A DNA stretch of 64,000 nt from Rhabditoides inermis (GCA_963966185.1 CAWZYM010000158.1:124001-188000); one strand, 5' to 3'. Shown: positions 36,103-59,175, counted from the first letter of the stretch. Numbers and translations: made by a program. The notes: generated by a model from the sequence alone, not told the origin.

Positions 36103-38724
36103 CATCCGTCTCTGTGCGATCTGCTGTCCCCTCTGCAGTGCTAGTGCTCGATATGACAGCGCGGCCCCGCACGTCATTTCGTTTCCGTCGACTACCTGTA
36201 ATGTTACGTTTACTTTCATAATGTTGTGATAATGTAATGTATATTATATATTTATTAGTCAAATGATATAAGTGCGACTTTTGTAGCCGCGTTATTATAT
36301 TATTTGTATGTTATCTTCAGAATGTGTTTCGTGATTTCGTAGATTGTCCTGTGTGACGTCTTTGAATGAACATTATTCTCTGTGTGTATAGAGAAAATCC
36401 GTTCATTCATTCGAGTGGATCTAAGAACAAACAAAATGAAGTGTGTAAATTTAAAAATGCATTCATGTGTAAACACGATTCCTAAAATGGATTGAAGTAG
36501 CGAACTGTAAGAATGTTAACATTACCAAGTAAAATACAAAAGATCTATTTGAATTTTAAAACGTTTAAAAAACTCACGTGTAGGACGATTCGAATGATTT
36601 CGGCGTGCATTCTGCTCCTGTCGAGTCGAGCAAACGACTACAATTATTGGAATTCAATAATAAGGAAATCAAATTCAAATGTTGCTGAATTTCAATTTGA
36701 ATTCAATTATGCGTGTACAATAAGGAATACGGAAATGTACATGCATAATTGAGTCAGTCACATCTATTGGAAAGTCATTCCGTGTAATAGTCTCACATTT
36801 GTAACAGAGCAGGAGGCGAGAGAGAGAGAGAGAGAAAAGAAAGAATAAAGAAAATAAAGAAATGAGAAAAACCTGCCTTCTTCGGGTCCTCGTCAGTCTC
36901 GAATGCGGCCATGTACTCTATCAGAAGCTTGTCCGTTCGTTGCGGGCCTGAATACGGTACTAAACTAACAAAACTACGAATCTGGATTCCATTGCATTGA
37001 TTTTATTTCATGATCATGATGTTTTCAAAAGCATGTGAAACGTAATTTCCGCGTAATCCGCACCTAGCTACCTAGCATATCAATTTTAGATAATTAAGAA
37101 TTTCAAATACTACTGTGGCTTCCTTCCACCCACCTGGGAGTCTTTTGATGAGCAGATTCTGGCACATTCCCACATCGACGAATAGATAGACCGGAGACAC
37201 CCGGAACAGATCGTTGTTCGAACAACGGATCTGAAAACTCTTTATTAATTATCAATTTCTTTTGTTTTTTTCCTAAATTGTTGTAACGTTTCGCAACAAA
37301 GTCTGTTTTCCGCACTCCGTCACCCTACCGACCTCGCGTTTGCTCGACCAACGCATTCCCATGTGATTCCTTCCCATTCTCATTCAATTCACTTTTTTGT
37401 GACGCGGTGTTTCCAAATCGTTTTCTTCTATGTACTCTTTCTCTCGCGGGAAAACGATGGTTTGAAGTAGCTATCAAGCTTTATGAAAATGTTGTTGCAT
37501 TTTTCTCTCTCGAACATGTGCATGGCATTGGACATTGCGTGAAAAAACAAGGGACACAGAGTATCTGTCTCATTTCTCTCGCGTCTCTTTTCTAATTTCT
37601 CATAAACTATGTACTTTTCAGAAATTCTTTCAGAAATTCGAAAACATTGTTCAAAATATCACTGTCAGGAAAGTGAAGCCTTCAGGGCATAATTTCACAT
37701 TTTTGAAAGAAGTAGAAAATAGATTATAAGAAAAAATGAAAATAGACTATAGTAGTATTCTTTCTCTCTCACACATCAGACAACACTGAATATGGGATAT
37801 ACTTGGACACAATTAGGGTTATAAAGAGAGGGATATTGCTGTAACGAAAAAGAGAGAGAGGGGTATGGAGGTTCCTTTTTATTACGTGGCCCAGGACATT
37901 TGACATTTGATTATTGTGGATTTACGATTGTGCATCTGCATAATATCGATGTCATGCACGGATACGGATTAGGCTGAATGGGTTTCAAATGAAACGCGTC
38001 AAAATGTACGCGTGTTATTGAAGAGAAGATAAAAGTGCATCCAGTCTATTCGAACATGGGACACGGCTACTTACTAGTATTCATGGCGACAAGGCACAAT
38101 AATTCAAAGTACCGTAGTTTGGTAAACAAAAAAGTCATCCAGGTATGTATGGGAGTACAATAAGCATTAACAAAATACAGTATCCAGTACATTTTTGAAA
38201 GTACCGTAGTTTCAATATTCAGAATACCGTACCTTGACAGCGACGCGTACGTTTCCGTCGTTGACGATAACATGATCGGACTTTCCGCCGACAGACAGGA
38301 AATAGGCTACCTGGAAAAGGAAAGGAGAGGTTCCGAGTAATCGCGTCGAGCAGAGTTGGTGCGGAGAAGGTAGTTAGTGAGTAGTAGTCAGCTAGTGAGT
38401 TCCGGCAACAAAACATATCTGGTTTAGTAATTCGTATCTAGTTCAGTAATGCTTCGTACCGTTTCGAAACACTAGTTCATCTCAAGAATAGTTGTACTTT
38501 CACGAATTCTTATTTTCCGTGATCAACTAGAATACTGAAGTTGTGTAAGTGGTTAGGGGAAAAAATTACAAACTCTAGTCATGACAGAACAAAACACAAA
38601 TTAGGGAAGTAAGAGTATGGCAAATGCAAGAGCTCCCTCCCACCTCAGGATCGACCGATATGTTCGCATGCTCCCCACTCGGAAGGGTCATGTCCTCACT
38701 GCATTTCACTGATATTGACGTCAT
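35283..38724 (-). CDS. MSP-domain protein with C-terminal helical tail, 8 exons, about 232 residues
   Basis: Minus-strand exons: 38644-38724, 38233-38310, 37134-37230, 36877-36947, 36578-36637, 36103-36195, 35833-35931, 35283-35402. An orphan acceptor (38726-38728) lies one base before the ATG. Residues about 28-110 match the major-sperm-protein fold: FLSVGGKSDHVIVNDGN, VAVKIRCSNNDLFRVSPVY, DVGMCQNLLIKRLPGP and RTDKLLIEYMAAFETDEDPKK. The tail contains MHAEIIRIVLHV, FDAIDKLVDK and EAVTARMVERLKQLQ, likely helical. MSP-domain proteins build sperm cytoskeleton or act as VAP-like contact proteins; which applies here is unknown. The exon 4/5 join keeps frame only with a GC donor (AAG|GCAGGT at 36876-36875); the nearby GT donor (36872-36871) puts the tail in another frame. 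The MSP part is firm, the tail less so. Confidence 0.7.
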
Positions 38725-40953
38725 TCTGAAACGTAATACGTAAGTAAATGTTATTAAATATTACACGCAAATTTAGATCAACATTATGGAAGATCCAAAT
38801 CAATGTTTCTGGAGAAAACAGTTCGCGATTGTGTCTGGAGTACATTAAATTACACAGACAGTAACGCGGTGTAATCGGCAGAAAACAGGGAATTGGAGAG
38901 AGGAGAAATGACCAAACAACACGGGTGGAATACATGTGAGAGTTTCGGAGTGCGAGAGTTTCGGGGAGAGAGAGAGAAAGAAAGAAAGAAAGAAAGAGAG
39001 GGGGGGAAAGAGAGAAGGAGTGAGAGAAAGAAGATGTGAGGTGGCACGGATTTCTATTGCTAATGAGAGCTGACACTGACAGAGACAGAGGGGGAGGATA
39101 CCCATTTTCCGGCGTATGAGGGGGTGGAGTCAGCAGTAACAAGTAACCAACCAGTAATTGCACCCAGGAGGTGAGAGAGAGAGGGGAGGGGGAAGGAGAG
39201 GGAGAGAGAGAAAGGAAGAGAGAGTGAGAGAGACTAGCCCTATCCTGCCGTCGACACCTAAAAGTGTGAACAATATACGCGTGTCAAGTACAGCTGCTTG
39301 GTTATGACAGTGCCAGAAATAACAGCTAGCTGGAAGATGTTGAGAAGTCTCTTTTGACGACACGATTCCGATGTCCCAGAAGGCATGGTCGTGAAGGACT
39401 TGACGTGTGTTCGCAGCCCGTTAGTGGACAGTTGTTGGTAGGGGAAGGATGGGGATTGGTTGAAGAGGGGAGATGTAGTGGATGCATGAGACGACTCCCC
39501 TGGGAACCCCGCCGACTACGTCGATGAACGTTTTTGCTCCTCTCAGTCGGGGGACACCATCGCGTGTCTACACTACATTCGCCTCTTGGACCTTGTTTCT
39601 GGAAGTTTCTGAAGTTCAAACTCTTCCTCATCTCACACTGTCACTCTGTCCGTTCCAATGACAAATGCCGCTTCGAATGAAGTCACCCTTTGAAGTCATG
39701 GTAGTACAGTTGTAAGGAAGTAGTACTGTGGTGGTGAATGACTAAGATGCATAAGAGTATGCGTCACTGGCTATATACTGTGTAGTCAGTGACGGGGCGA
39801 GTGTGTATAGGAGGACAATGAAGTGGCACGCTTTGAAATACCCACCGACCACCACAACAACCTCCGACACCAGCCTGTTCATTCTAGGCTATTCGAAAGG
39901 TGCTTGGCGCTATTTTGGCTATTCCAACGCCTCGATTGCTGTGGTTATTCGGGGCGGAAATAGGCGAAAAGATGAATGGCCGAGGAGAATAACACACTCT
40001 GCCAACGCGATCCAGACCACATTCTAGCGGACGGGTTATTTTCAAAGTGGTTTCGAAGAGTTCTTTGGGGCTAGCGAAATAATATATGGATATCGTCTAA
40101 AATAGTGTAATGTCTGTCCAGTATGTTTTCTATACACACGATTTTCAGAGTTGCAGCAGAGTGTCCGTTTGCAGTGATGCAGTCTGAAAGTGACAACCGG
40201 GAAATGTAATCTTGATCATATTATTGAAGTTTTTTTTTTGATAGTTCACGAACTTTCGATAAAAAAAATAACACTCTAAACTTGATTTGATTTGATTTGA
40301 ACACCCATGAAAAAACGAACGCCTAACATCGTGCGCAATTCGTTTAATTTGCGTCATCAGCGTGATTGGCGTTCAAAATAGCGCGCTGGCGTGGCCATCC
40401 AGCTGTTGTTTTGTTTATTTTCTTGTTTTGTTTGTTTCTGATTTGTTTTTCTGGCGTTCTTCCGGTTTAAAGGAGAGGAGAACAGAGTGAAAAACACGAA
40501 TGAAAAATTCAGTGAACAGCTGAGTTTGAGAATAATATTCGTCAATAGAATTTATTCTTCCGTCCTCCCGGTTCGTGCTGGGACCTTCAGCGAAAAATAC
40601 CCGAAAAATACTCGCGCGCGAAAATATAGTGCGGCGCGATTTTTCACAGCTAATTTTGATCGATATTTCGTGAATTTGTTTGTATATTTCATGATTATTT
40701 GTTGTTTGTTTTCATCTTTTCGTTGTTAATCACTCATACTATTGTTGTTAGCTACTCGTTGTTATAACGCTGTTTTTGTAGCTTCCATGTCTGTGAAACT
40801 CATACAACACTCATCTTGCATGCATATTGTATGTTGTATGAGTTTCGCTTTTTCGTTCTCATTTTTATCGTCTATTCTTTTTCGTCATTCGTGTATTATA
40901 CCTTTTCGCCAGCACTGTATCAACTCAAATCTTACACTACACATTTTTTCCAG

Positions 40954-41320
40954 GGTGGCGGTTTTGTGATGTGAACGAACTGTCGGAAACGAGGCTGAGG
41001 AGATCTCCTATCCTAACAGTGAGTGATTTTTTGTTTACCATTCTCTTCCGTCTAGCCGATTGAAATAACTGACAACCCTTATTTCTTATTCCTTATTTCT
41101 TATTTCTATGAATGTTTTTGATTACGTTTATGTTTAGGTTCTCATGATCGAAGACGGAGGACTCGCAAGCTTCACCGCGGCAGCAACGCGGACAGAAGAA
41201 AGAAGTTACAAGAAGAAGAGCTCTACGACGGCCATATCCCAAACAAACCACTGTCATCGTTTGCTTTTGGTTTTTATAAACATCATGTGTTGTTGGCGAC
41301 CTTCCTTGATCGTGTGTTGA
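40954..41320 (+). other. Possible two-exon transcript, unrecognised
   Basis: An acceptor (TTTTTTCCAG) opens a segment at 40954-41018 that ends at a good donor (ACA|GTGAGT). A second segment follows acceptor TGTTTAG at 41138 and stays open to TGA at 41318-41320. The joint frame is open (LRRSPILT then VLMIEDGGLASFTAAATR). No upstream coding exon or family is recognisable; it may be a non-coding or UTR transcript. Confidence 0.25.
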
Positions 41321-41340
41321 ATATATGGTCTGATTAGATT

Positions 41341-41430
41341 GATAGCAATCACGTCAAAATCAAGAAGATTGATAGCAATCACGTCAAATTGAAGAAGATT
41401 GATAGTCATGACGTCAAATTGAAGAAGTAC
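41341..41430 (+). repeat. 30-bp tandem repeat, three copies
   Basis: Units beginning GATAGCAATCACGTCAAATT start at 41341, 41371 and 41401 with few differences. Intergenic. Confidence 0.95.
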
Positions 41431-41963
41431 TTGTCATTGAAAAAAGAGCTGACAATGTTGTATTGTTTGTGTAGATGTTCAATTGATTTCCATTTCTTGG
41501 AATGTTTCGTTGTCGAAATCGGATTCTCCAAGTTCAAGGAAAATGTTGATAAATCACCACTCACGACGTGGGCAAGAAAAATTGTGAATCGCGTGCTCTT
41601 CGGATAATGCTTCATGGCTAATACCGTAATCCGCTCAAATAATTGGTCCCAGCACGGACGAAGCGCATGGTACAAAGTCAGTATGAAATCATTTTTATAG
41701 CCTTAATTGATAATTTCATAATTTTTATTTTTCTTTCATCAGAATTTTCGTACCGAAATTGACTATTGGAACCCCACTCTAATACTCCGTACACCTCTCC
41801 TTTAAAACTGTTGTGGATCTATTTCTCCACGTCAATGAACTCTCTTTTCTCAATATAAATCATTGATGTGCTTCTAAAATGCCACAATTTGACTACCGGT
41901 TCGATTTCTGGTACATTATTTTTATATTTATGTATTTGTTCTTCATCGAAATGTGGTTGCAGG

Positions 41964-44330
41964 ATGGGTAACTCGAATTCGCGTAAGCTGCCACCGGTGA
42001 TCCAGGAGTGTCGGGCGCCGGTGTACTGCGTGAAGAAGATCGGCTGCCGCCACCTCATCCTCGCCGGCGGAGGAGGCGCCGCGAATACCGGAGTCGCCAA
42101 CCAGATTGAGGTACGCTACATTATATTTACATGTATGTTTCATGAAACATTCTAATTCCACGAGTATGCTCTTCAGACGCACCTCATCCACTTTGACAAA
42201 AGCCCACCGCCCGGCAGCGAGACAGCCCTTCGAGCCAAGCTGTGCACCACGGTATGATTTGTCGTTTATGCAACTGTTCATGTTCCAAGTAATAGATTCA
42301 CCTAGAATCGTGTTGTTGATATTCCATGTTCACGAGTCATTTTTTCAATTCAAATATATTTAATAATTTAATAAATGTGTTTTGCAGGTGAAGACGGGCA
42401 AGCACGCGACGATGAACATGGACGTGGTGTCGGTGTCGCCGCCCGAGCAGGGCAAGTACATCATAGCCACCGGACACGATCAGGTAGCAAGTTCACATTC
42501 TTTGAAACCACCACTTGTAATATGTTTCAATCATTGCACTTGCCTTTGTCGTTCTATGTTTGTTCAATATGTTGAGCGTTTTTGAACATCGAATCATTTG
42601 ATTATTCTACTGTTTGTATACTCACGTTTCGTGTATTGCGATTACTATCCCACTTCAGTTCTGCGACATCTACGAGACGACTGGCTTCACGGTGGCGTCG
42701 CCGGAGGAGGGAGCAGAGGAGAACCTCACATTCAACTTCCGAGAGGTGCGCTCCCCCCCCCCCTCCCTCTCATCGCACTCGTTTCTGTTGCTTTGCTATT
42801 CAGCTCCGTATTTAGGTCGGCCGCATCACCACCGACGACAAGCAGGACACACCCTATCAGGTGGGATATTGTAATGTTGTTGTTCTACTACGGACAGTCT
42901 CGATCTAATCAAAGAACGATTTCTTAAAGCTATTGTAGCTATTGACGTAGCGAACTGTGTACTGTGTGAACGTTACCATTACCAAATGATTTTTTTCAAA
43001 TTTATCAAAAGTTGTGTTTCAGAAATGCGTTCGTTTCGACAAGGCGACAGGTGGGAAACGCATGGCGACTGGCGGGGCGGATGGACACGTGCGGATATGG
43101 AACGTCCACGACATCGTCACGAACAGGGTTGGTTCTCGAACATTTAAAAAAAATACATACTGTCAATTAGATGATAATCTGTTGTTATTGCTATGTATGT
43201 ACCTAGCTCCAGCTATTGTATTTTATATTTAAGGACCCGACTATCGAGCGTCGTCCGATCACTGACATCGCAGCACACGACGGAGACGTCGACGATATCG
43301 ACATCAGCCCCGACGGAAGGATACTCATCTCTGTCGGTCAGTTTATTCAATTGTTTTATTTATCAGCGTTTCCTTTTACATCTATTGATTCAATAGTTGC
43401 ATATTTCATAACGATCTTGCTGAGAAACGTATTGTCTACCATTTCAACCGTATTTTCCATTTTTGTTGATTGTAAGTTGTAGAGGAGCTAGGTTTCAAAT
43501 GATTGAAATCTGTTGCAGTATAACGATATGTGTGAATTGAGAAACATAATTCTAACAAGTTTACGTACGTACGCAGAAATCTTATTGGAAATGTATCACT
43601 TGTTCACGAAATGCACAAACAGAGAAACACATTTCTACTAATTTGTTCTAGTAACATCCAATTATCCAATAAGCAAAGTGACAGAAAGTTATCTACCATT
43701 CGCTGTTTTCCCACGATCAAAGACGCAGTCTCACTTGCGTGTCTATCACAGGCTACGACGGGCACTCGTACCTGTGGGACATGGAGACGGGGAAGAAGAT
43801 GATGGAGCTGCCCACCCCGATAGAGCTCGCCAAGGGGTACAAGGTGGGGGGGTATTCTGGAAGATTTTCGTAGAACTTGAATGATAACGCTTGCTTATCG
43901 TTGACGCAGTCTCACTTGCGAGGAAGAGAGGTTTCACACGCTCATTCTGTTCTGCAGGCTCGTTCTGTGCGCTTCACCCCGCTGGGCGGGAACAACGTGA
44001 TCTTCGTGGCTGCGTACAACCCTGTGCAGCGGACGAGCAAGAGCACAGCCTTCCTCGCCCTGTGGGCATTCAACAGGGAGAGACAGGTCTGCCGGCCAGT
44101 CGTCGTCAAGGAGTTCTGCAAGGGAGATGTGCGTCACGGGTTTTGTTACTCATTGTTGTGGTTAAATAGGCGCCAATCAATACAAGATTTGGGGTACCCG
44201 GTTTAGTTATCATCTGATGGATGCTGTGAAACTTACGTTTTGTGGAATTGCAGGCCATCTCGAACCTATGTGTGTCAGCAGACGGAAACCTCACCGGGGT
44301 CGGCACTATGCAGGTGCGTCTGCATCTTTC

Positions 44331-44361
<31 letters not shown>

Positions 44362-45100
44362 GCTTTCCCTCTCTCTTTCTTTCTCTTTCTCTTCCTCTCT
44401 CCATCTCTCTCCCCTTTACCCGCTCATATCCCTCTTGTGACTGTGTTGATACCTCGATCGTTGCTTTCCAAGTTGTACTGAAGTGTATGTTATTGCAGGG
44501 TACGGTGTGCATAGTGGATACTCACGAGATGCGCCCCCTGCACTGGGCCCGTGAGACGCACGGCATATTTGTCACCGGTCAGTACATTTATTTGATTGTT
44601 GGTGTTACCAAAATAGAAGAAGTATTGAACTAGTCTGTTTTGTTGTTGGTTAATATTCTCGTGTTGCGTACAATATGTGGGAGTACTGTTGTCGTCTCAG
44701 GCCTGGAGTTCCTCGACCGTCGCGCGAGTGACTTGGGCGCGCCTGCTGGCGTGGCCCTGCCCGGCCCGGCCGCCGACTGCCGCGCCTCCCTCGTGTCCCT
44801 GTCGGCTGATCAGACTGTACAGGTACGGCACTGTGTTTGTTTACTCTACTACTTGGCAACTTATCGTTTTTGATCAGGGAATAAGTTGTGAATTGATTGA
44901 CATGACGTTGAGTATGAACGACTATTTGTTTTTAGTGAAACTTATGTTTTGTCGTGATCGGTATAACCATGACGGACGTTTTGTTTCAGGTGCACCACCT
45001 TCCGTTCACAGCCGCCCCTTCGACTTCCCTTTTCCTCCTCAAGCTCTCGATTCTCTCTTTGTTCATCTACTACCTCGTGTGGACACTGTCTGGCTGGTGA
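41964..45100 (+). CDS. sec-12: SEC12 / PREB: WD40 guanine-nucleotide exchange factor for SAR1, 13 exons, 430 residues
   Basis: Exons: 41964-42110, 42177-42251, 42388-42483, 42659-42745, 42816-42860, 43023-43127, 43234-43336, 43752-43843, 43958-44128, 44254-44313, 44499-44577, 44701-44822, 44990-45100. An orphan acceptor (41960-41962) precedes the ATG by one base. The protein has the Sec12/PREB layout: PVYCVKKIGCRHLILAGGGG with the glycine-rich loop, VANQIETHLIHF, a seven-bladed propeller including KRMATGGADGHVRIW and HDGDVDDIDISPDGRILISVG, a GNNVIFVAAYNP blade, SADGNLTGVGTMQGTV, and a C-terminal membrane anchor (LFLLKLSILSLFIYYLVW) ending six residues later at WTLSGW. Length is close to human PREB. 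In the family it sits on ER exit sites and loads SAR1 with GTP to start COPII coats. The start MGNSNSRK also fits an N-myristoylation motif, unusual for this protein. Confidence 0.92.
44338..44412 (+). repeat. CT microsatellite in SEC12 intron 10
   Basis: CT/CTTT tract beginning about 25 bases after the 5' splice site. Confidence 0.95.
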
Positions 45101-45585
45101 GGGGAGGGAAGGGGGTGATGTAATGTGATTGCAGTACGGTAGTCTTGTGAATTGTGCGTGAGTGGGTCTGACCTGTCTTCTACTTTGTTTTATATTCGGT
45201 GGTTCTAATAATCATCGAAACGAAGTCTATACATTGAGCGATGTAATGTGATGAGATGCCAAAAGTGATGTTGTTTTGTTTTATCAGGACTGGTTTTGTT
45301 TCTGCGATTGGTGTACAATAGTCTAGAGTTATTTATTGTTGTTCCATAATTTTCACTACTTTGCCACGGAATTGTAATAATGAAATGTGGCTATATTGCG
45401 ATCGTGATTTGAATATATTAGGAGCGGTGACGGAATTCATATGTGCATAAACTTTTTTGATACGTTCGATCTTTTTTTAATTCTGTTCTGTGATTATATA
45501 CGTTGCCGCAACGTTGAAATACTTGATATTTGTAACTGTTATGCTTTGTTTGTATTATGTAGTTGATTTGCAGAATCATTGCGTG
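45101..45585 (+). other. Spacer between SEC12 and securin candidate
   Basis: 485 bp, AT-rich, with the SEC12 3' UTR and an acceptor (45571-45573) 12 bases before the next ATG. Same strand and short distance would allow an operon. No canonical AATAAA seen. Confidence 0.5.
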
Positions 45586-46714
45586 ATGTCTCGTTTCAAT
45601 GTGCGCCGCGAGGGCCGCCAGATGAACATGGCAGACAACGCAGACAACTCGGTCTTCGAGGGTAAGTATCGATTTATTGATTGATTGATATGTAAGCAAG
45701 TTGTTTGGTTGAGTGCTTATTACTATAAAACTGTATTAAGGTGAAATTGATTGATTGCTTTTTGTGATAGGATATTGCTGTGTTGAAACGTACTCATCAT
45801 TGGTATCTAAAATCTTTAATCCATACCACATGATTATTGAATTTTGAACCCGGTTTTCAGCTCGCAAGGGCAACCAGTCCCTGTTGGGCGGGACTCCGCG
45901 CCGAGCTCTGGGCGAGGTGAAGAACATTGTGGCGAGTGCGGGCAGGACGGGCGGAAGCAGCAAGGCAGCCACTCCATTCAAGCACGTCGCCACACCCAGG
46001 GCAAAGGCCAGCATGGTCGGTGTGCGGGGATTGTATATGGACTTGTGGTTAAGCTTTCGGTATCGGTATGTAAGCGATGTGTTGGTGGTTCCTAGATTCA
46101 ACTGATTGTCGCCCAAGACATTACGAAATACTTCTGTTTGTAGTGAAACGTATTAACATCAGCTATGATAAAAGTTCTGAAATTATCGTGTTGATGGTTT
46201 CAGAAGATGCTTGTGTTCGAGGACGATGCGGACTGCTCGTCTGTGAAGAAGGAGGAGAAGAAGGAGAAGAAGGAAGAGGAGCTGGTCGAGCTGCCTCCGC
46301 TGGGCATCGAGGACGCACTCGCACAGGTACGTACCAGTACAATTCACATTTGGTAAGTAGAAATCGTTTGGTTTATAATACGACGATACGATACACTGAA
46401 TTGACTCGAATTTTGGATGCGTTTTGTGAAGTGGAGTGGTTGCGTATTTGTTGTGGTTTCATGTTTCAAAAACGATTTGAAAACACAGCTGCTTGTTTGT
46501 CGCTTATTTGTGGTTGTTCTTCACAAACATCAAGCAGAGGTTGAATTGCGTATAATTTCATTCGCTGCCTGTCATAGATTTGTTGATACGTTCTTTTTAT
46601 GTGAATAATTTATTGTTGTTTTAGGTGCCGAAGGATCTGCCGCCGTGGGACGAGTACCCCTCGGAGATCGAGGAGGCCGGGCCCGACGGTGAGAGAGAGA
46701 GAGGAGAAAAAGAT

Positions 46715-46750
<36 letters not shown>

Positions 46751-47908
46751 AAAGAAAGAGATAGAGATGTCCCAATTTTCTCCACTTGCAGACAGCAACA
46801 AGGAGAACGAGTTCGTCTCGTTCCTCGGCTATGGCAACGGCACCGTCCTCGACGAGTTCAACCAGGTGAGGGAGGGTCTGAAGGTTTGGATTTCAATATA
46901 AATACTAGTTATATATGGCAGGTTGATTGTTGATTCGATATGGCTAATACTTGAGAGATGAGGATGTGTGAGTGCAGGGGCTCATATTTTTTTCTGATAC
47001 GATTATCACTCTTGTTGTTGTGATAAGTGGCAATGATAGAGATGCTTTCTGAAACCATTGGGGCGACAACCAAGCGTATTATATATGTCACCGTCCTGAA
47101 ACGTATTAACATCTTGGTATTTTGATTGATTGACGTGTGTATGTTGCAGTCGTACTCTCCTGCCGTGTTTGACGAGCACACCCCTCTGGAGACGTTGCTG
47201 GCTGCTGTGGATGGCCTGGAGCTGCCCCCCTGGGACGAGTACCCCGAGGTGGACGGCTGCGGAGACGGGCAGTGGGATAGTGGAGGTGAGAGGGGGATTA
47301 CTGTAAACCAAGTATAGTGATGACAACTGCACTTGAGTTATTATAGACTATTACGTTGTTTATGTGTATTACAGTATCGATGCGTATTTGTCACGTGAAC
47401 ATGTATTCGCGCAGTTGTGTGTGTGTCATCAAACCATTGGTGTTGTTTGCAGTGGAGCTGGACGACGTGCTGCGCTTCTCCGGCTGCTCCTCTGTGCTGG
47501 AGGGGGAAGAGGAGGTGACGAGTGGAGTGTCGTTCTGGGAGCAGGTGGAGAGGTGGCAGGACAGGCAGCAGCAGGACGAGGGGGAGGAGGGATACTGGCC
47601 CAGTCTCAAGGAGGTGCGTGGGCGTGGTTTTGCGAAGCGTATATTAGGTGAGAATTAATATCGAGATTAGAATTAGTGGTGTAAGAATTTTGATTGTGTC
47701 GAACCAGTTGGAATCAATCAATGAGTAATTATTTGTCTATGCTACAACGAGATATGTCTGATGTTGCAATGCGAATGTGTTTATGTTGTTGTTGCAGTTG
47801 GGCGCTGCGCTGTGCCTGGACGATGGGGAACTGACGGAGGAGGACTACGAGAGGGCGGCCGCCCGCGTGCGCCAACGCCACCTCCAAGAGACAGGCAGCG
47901 TGTGCTGA
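45586..47908 (+). CDS. Acidic protein with KEN and D-box motifs; securin-like candidate, 8 exons, 299 residues
   Basis: Exons: 45586-45661, 45861-46015, 46204-46326, 46625-46688, 46792-46865, 47150-47285, 47453-47613, 47798-47908. The N-terminal 80 residues are basic and disordered-looking, with RRALGEV (RxxL destruction-box form), ATPFKHVATPRAK and a TP-rich context. A highly acidic body follows, with a KEN box in DSNKENEF near residue 147 and a duplicated motif: LPPWDEYPSEIE and LPPWDEYPEVD. The C-terminus (SFWEQVERW...DYERAAARVRQRHLQE) may be helical. D-box plus KEN box plus acidic body is the architecture of securins, which bind and inhibit separase until APC/C-driven degradation at anaphase. 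Securins diverge too fast for a sure call by eye, and other APC/C substrates share these motifs. It follows SEC12 on the same strand. Confidence 0.55.
46691..46748 (+). repeat. GA microsatellite in securin-candidate intron 4
   Basis: GA tract beginning at the 5' splice site itself (GTGAGAGAGAG) and filling half of the 103-bp intron. Confidence 0.95.
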
Positions 47909-47981
47909 ACACACAGTAGATGCACTCTCCGCTAGCCACCCCATCTCTCCCTCGCATCTCGGACCCGTGTCCCCTCTCGTG

Positions 47982-48032
<51 letters not shown>

Positions 48033-48266
48033 TCAGCGCTCCACCTCGCTTTCCACATGACTGGTTACTGTATCTCCACTGATTTTCCCTGTAACTGTAT
48101 ACTCGTTTGCGTTTTATGTATTGTGACTGATTTTTTGTTTTGTTTTATGGAACTGATTTTGTGTTTGGAAGTAAATGTATTGCAATTCAGTTTTCGCTCA
48201 TGCATGATACCAACTTACTAACATCGCTCTTTTTTATATGCACCGTGTCATATTGTGTTTTTTTTG
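47909..48266. other. Convergent intergenic region
   Basis: About 360 bp between the convergent securin-candidate and RCBTB gene stops. It contains a (CT)n tract at 47983-48031. No gene. Confidence 0.6.
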
Positions 48267-51805
<3,539 letters not shown>

Positions 51806-52239
51806 CTCTCGGAAAAAGAACGAGTATTCGTAGAGTGCAGAAAATGCAAAATGCGACCGTGCGTATAGCAGAACGATACTCAAAACAACCAAAAACAGGC
51901 AGGGAGGAGAGAGTGCATTCGATCAATCGACAATCAAAACACGAGTAGAGTAGTATTATCAATCACCTCCCAGTGGTATATAACACAGTTTATCGTTATC
52001 AATCGCAGTGTGTGAAAAGAGAAGAGCAGAGACCCGCGTTGCAGAGTGGATGGAAATGATTATGATAGAACTGACAGAATTAGTGACATAGAAATTTGCA
52101 TAGAAGAAAACAGGTGTGAGAAAGCACCGCTAGGCAGCACAACCGAGAGTAACAAATGGTGCATAAAATTCTAAATGGATAATCATTCTCAATAGTAGCT
52201 AAAGTTGTACAAGTAGTACAGAGGGTAAAATAGTATTTT
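51806..52239 (-). other. Spacer between RCBTB paralog A and B
   Basis: 434 bp between paralogue B stop and paralogue A ATG on the same strand. AT-rich, nothing further recognised. Could be a promoter or an intercistronic region. Confidence 0.5.
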
Positions 52240-58764
<6,525 letters not shown>

Positions 58765-59144
58765 TCCACTCTCTCTCTCTCCCGCTCTCCGTACCACCAC
58801 TGCAATGAATTCACTCAATCAGGCTGTAAAAGGCGCGAGACTGATTTCAATGGACGCACAGAGAGAACTCGGAATCACTGGAATCACGGGTGATTAATGC
58901 CACTAATCCATCAATGGAAATAAAACTTTTGGTCTCGTGGTCGTGGAAGGTGGTATGAGCGAATGAGCGAGAAAAATGTGAGCATTTGGCGGAGAGGGGC
59001 GCAAAAGGATGATAGATACTATTCACAGAAACAAAATAAAACAAAGTATACATAGAAGACGACGGAAATTGAAATTGCACAGCGAACGCGTTGCACTCTG
59101 CAACTAGCTAATTCGTGTTGCAAAATGAAAACCACAAAATGTGT

Positions 59145-59175
<31 letters not shown>

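Larger units (their letters stand above)
38725..41963. other. Divergent intergenic region between MSP-domain gene and SEC12
   Basis: About 3.2 kb. It holds GAAA/GA tracts at 38965-39000 and 39174-39235, a possible pair of spliced exons at 40954-41320, and three 30-bp tandem repeats at 41341-41430. No gene is called with confidence. Both promoters should lie here. Confidence 0.55.

Noticed and set aside
35756..36262. 168-codon minus-strand ORF as the MSP-gene tail
   Set aside because: It reads a different frame through intron sequence and a CT tract; the spliced frame gives a better chain ending in a proper stop.
39326..39631. 101-codon minus-strand ORF upstream of the MSP gene
   Set aside because: No domain, unusual composition and no supporting splice or start context.
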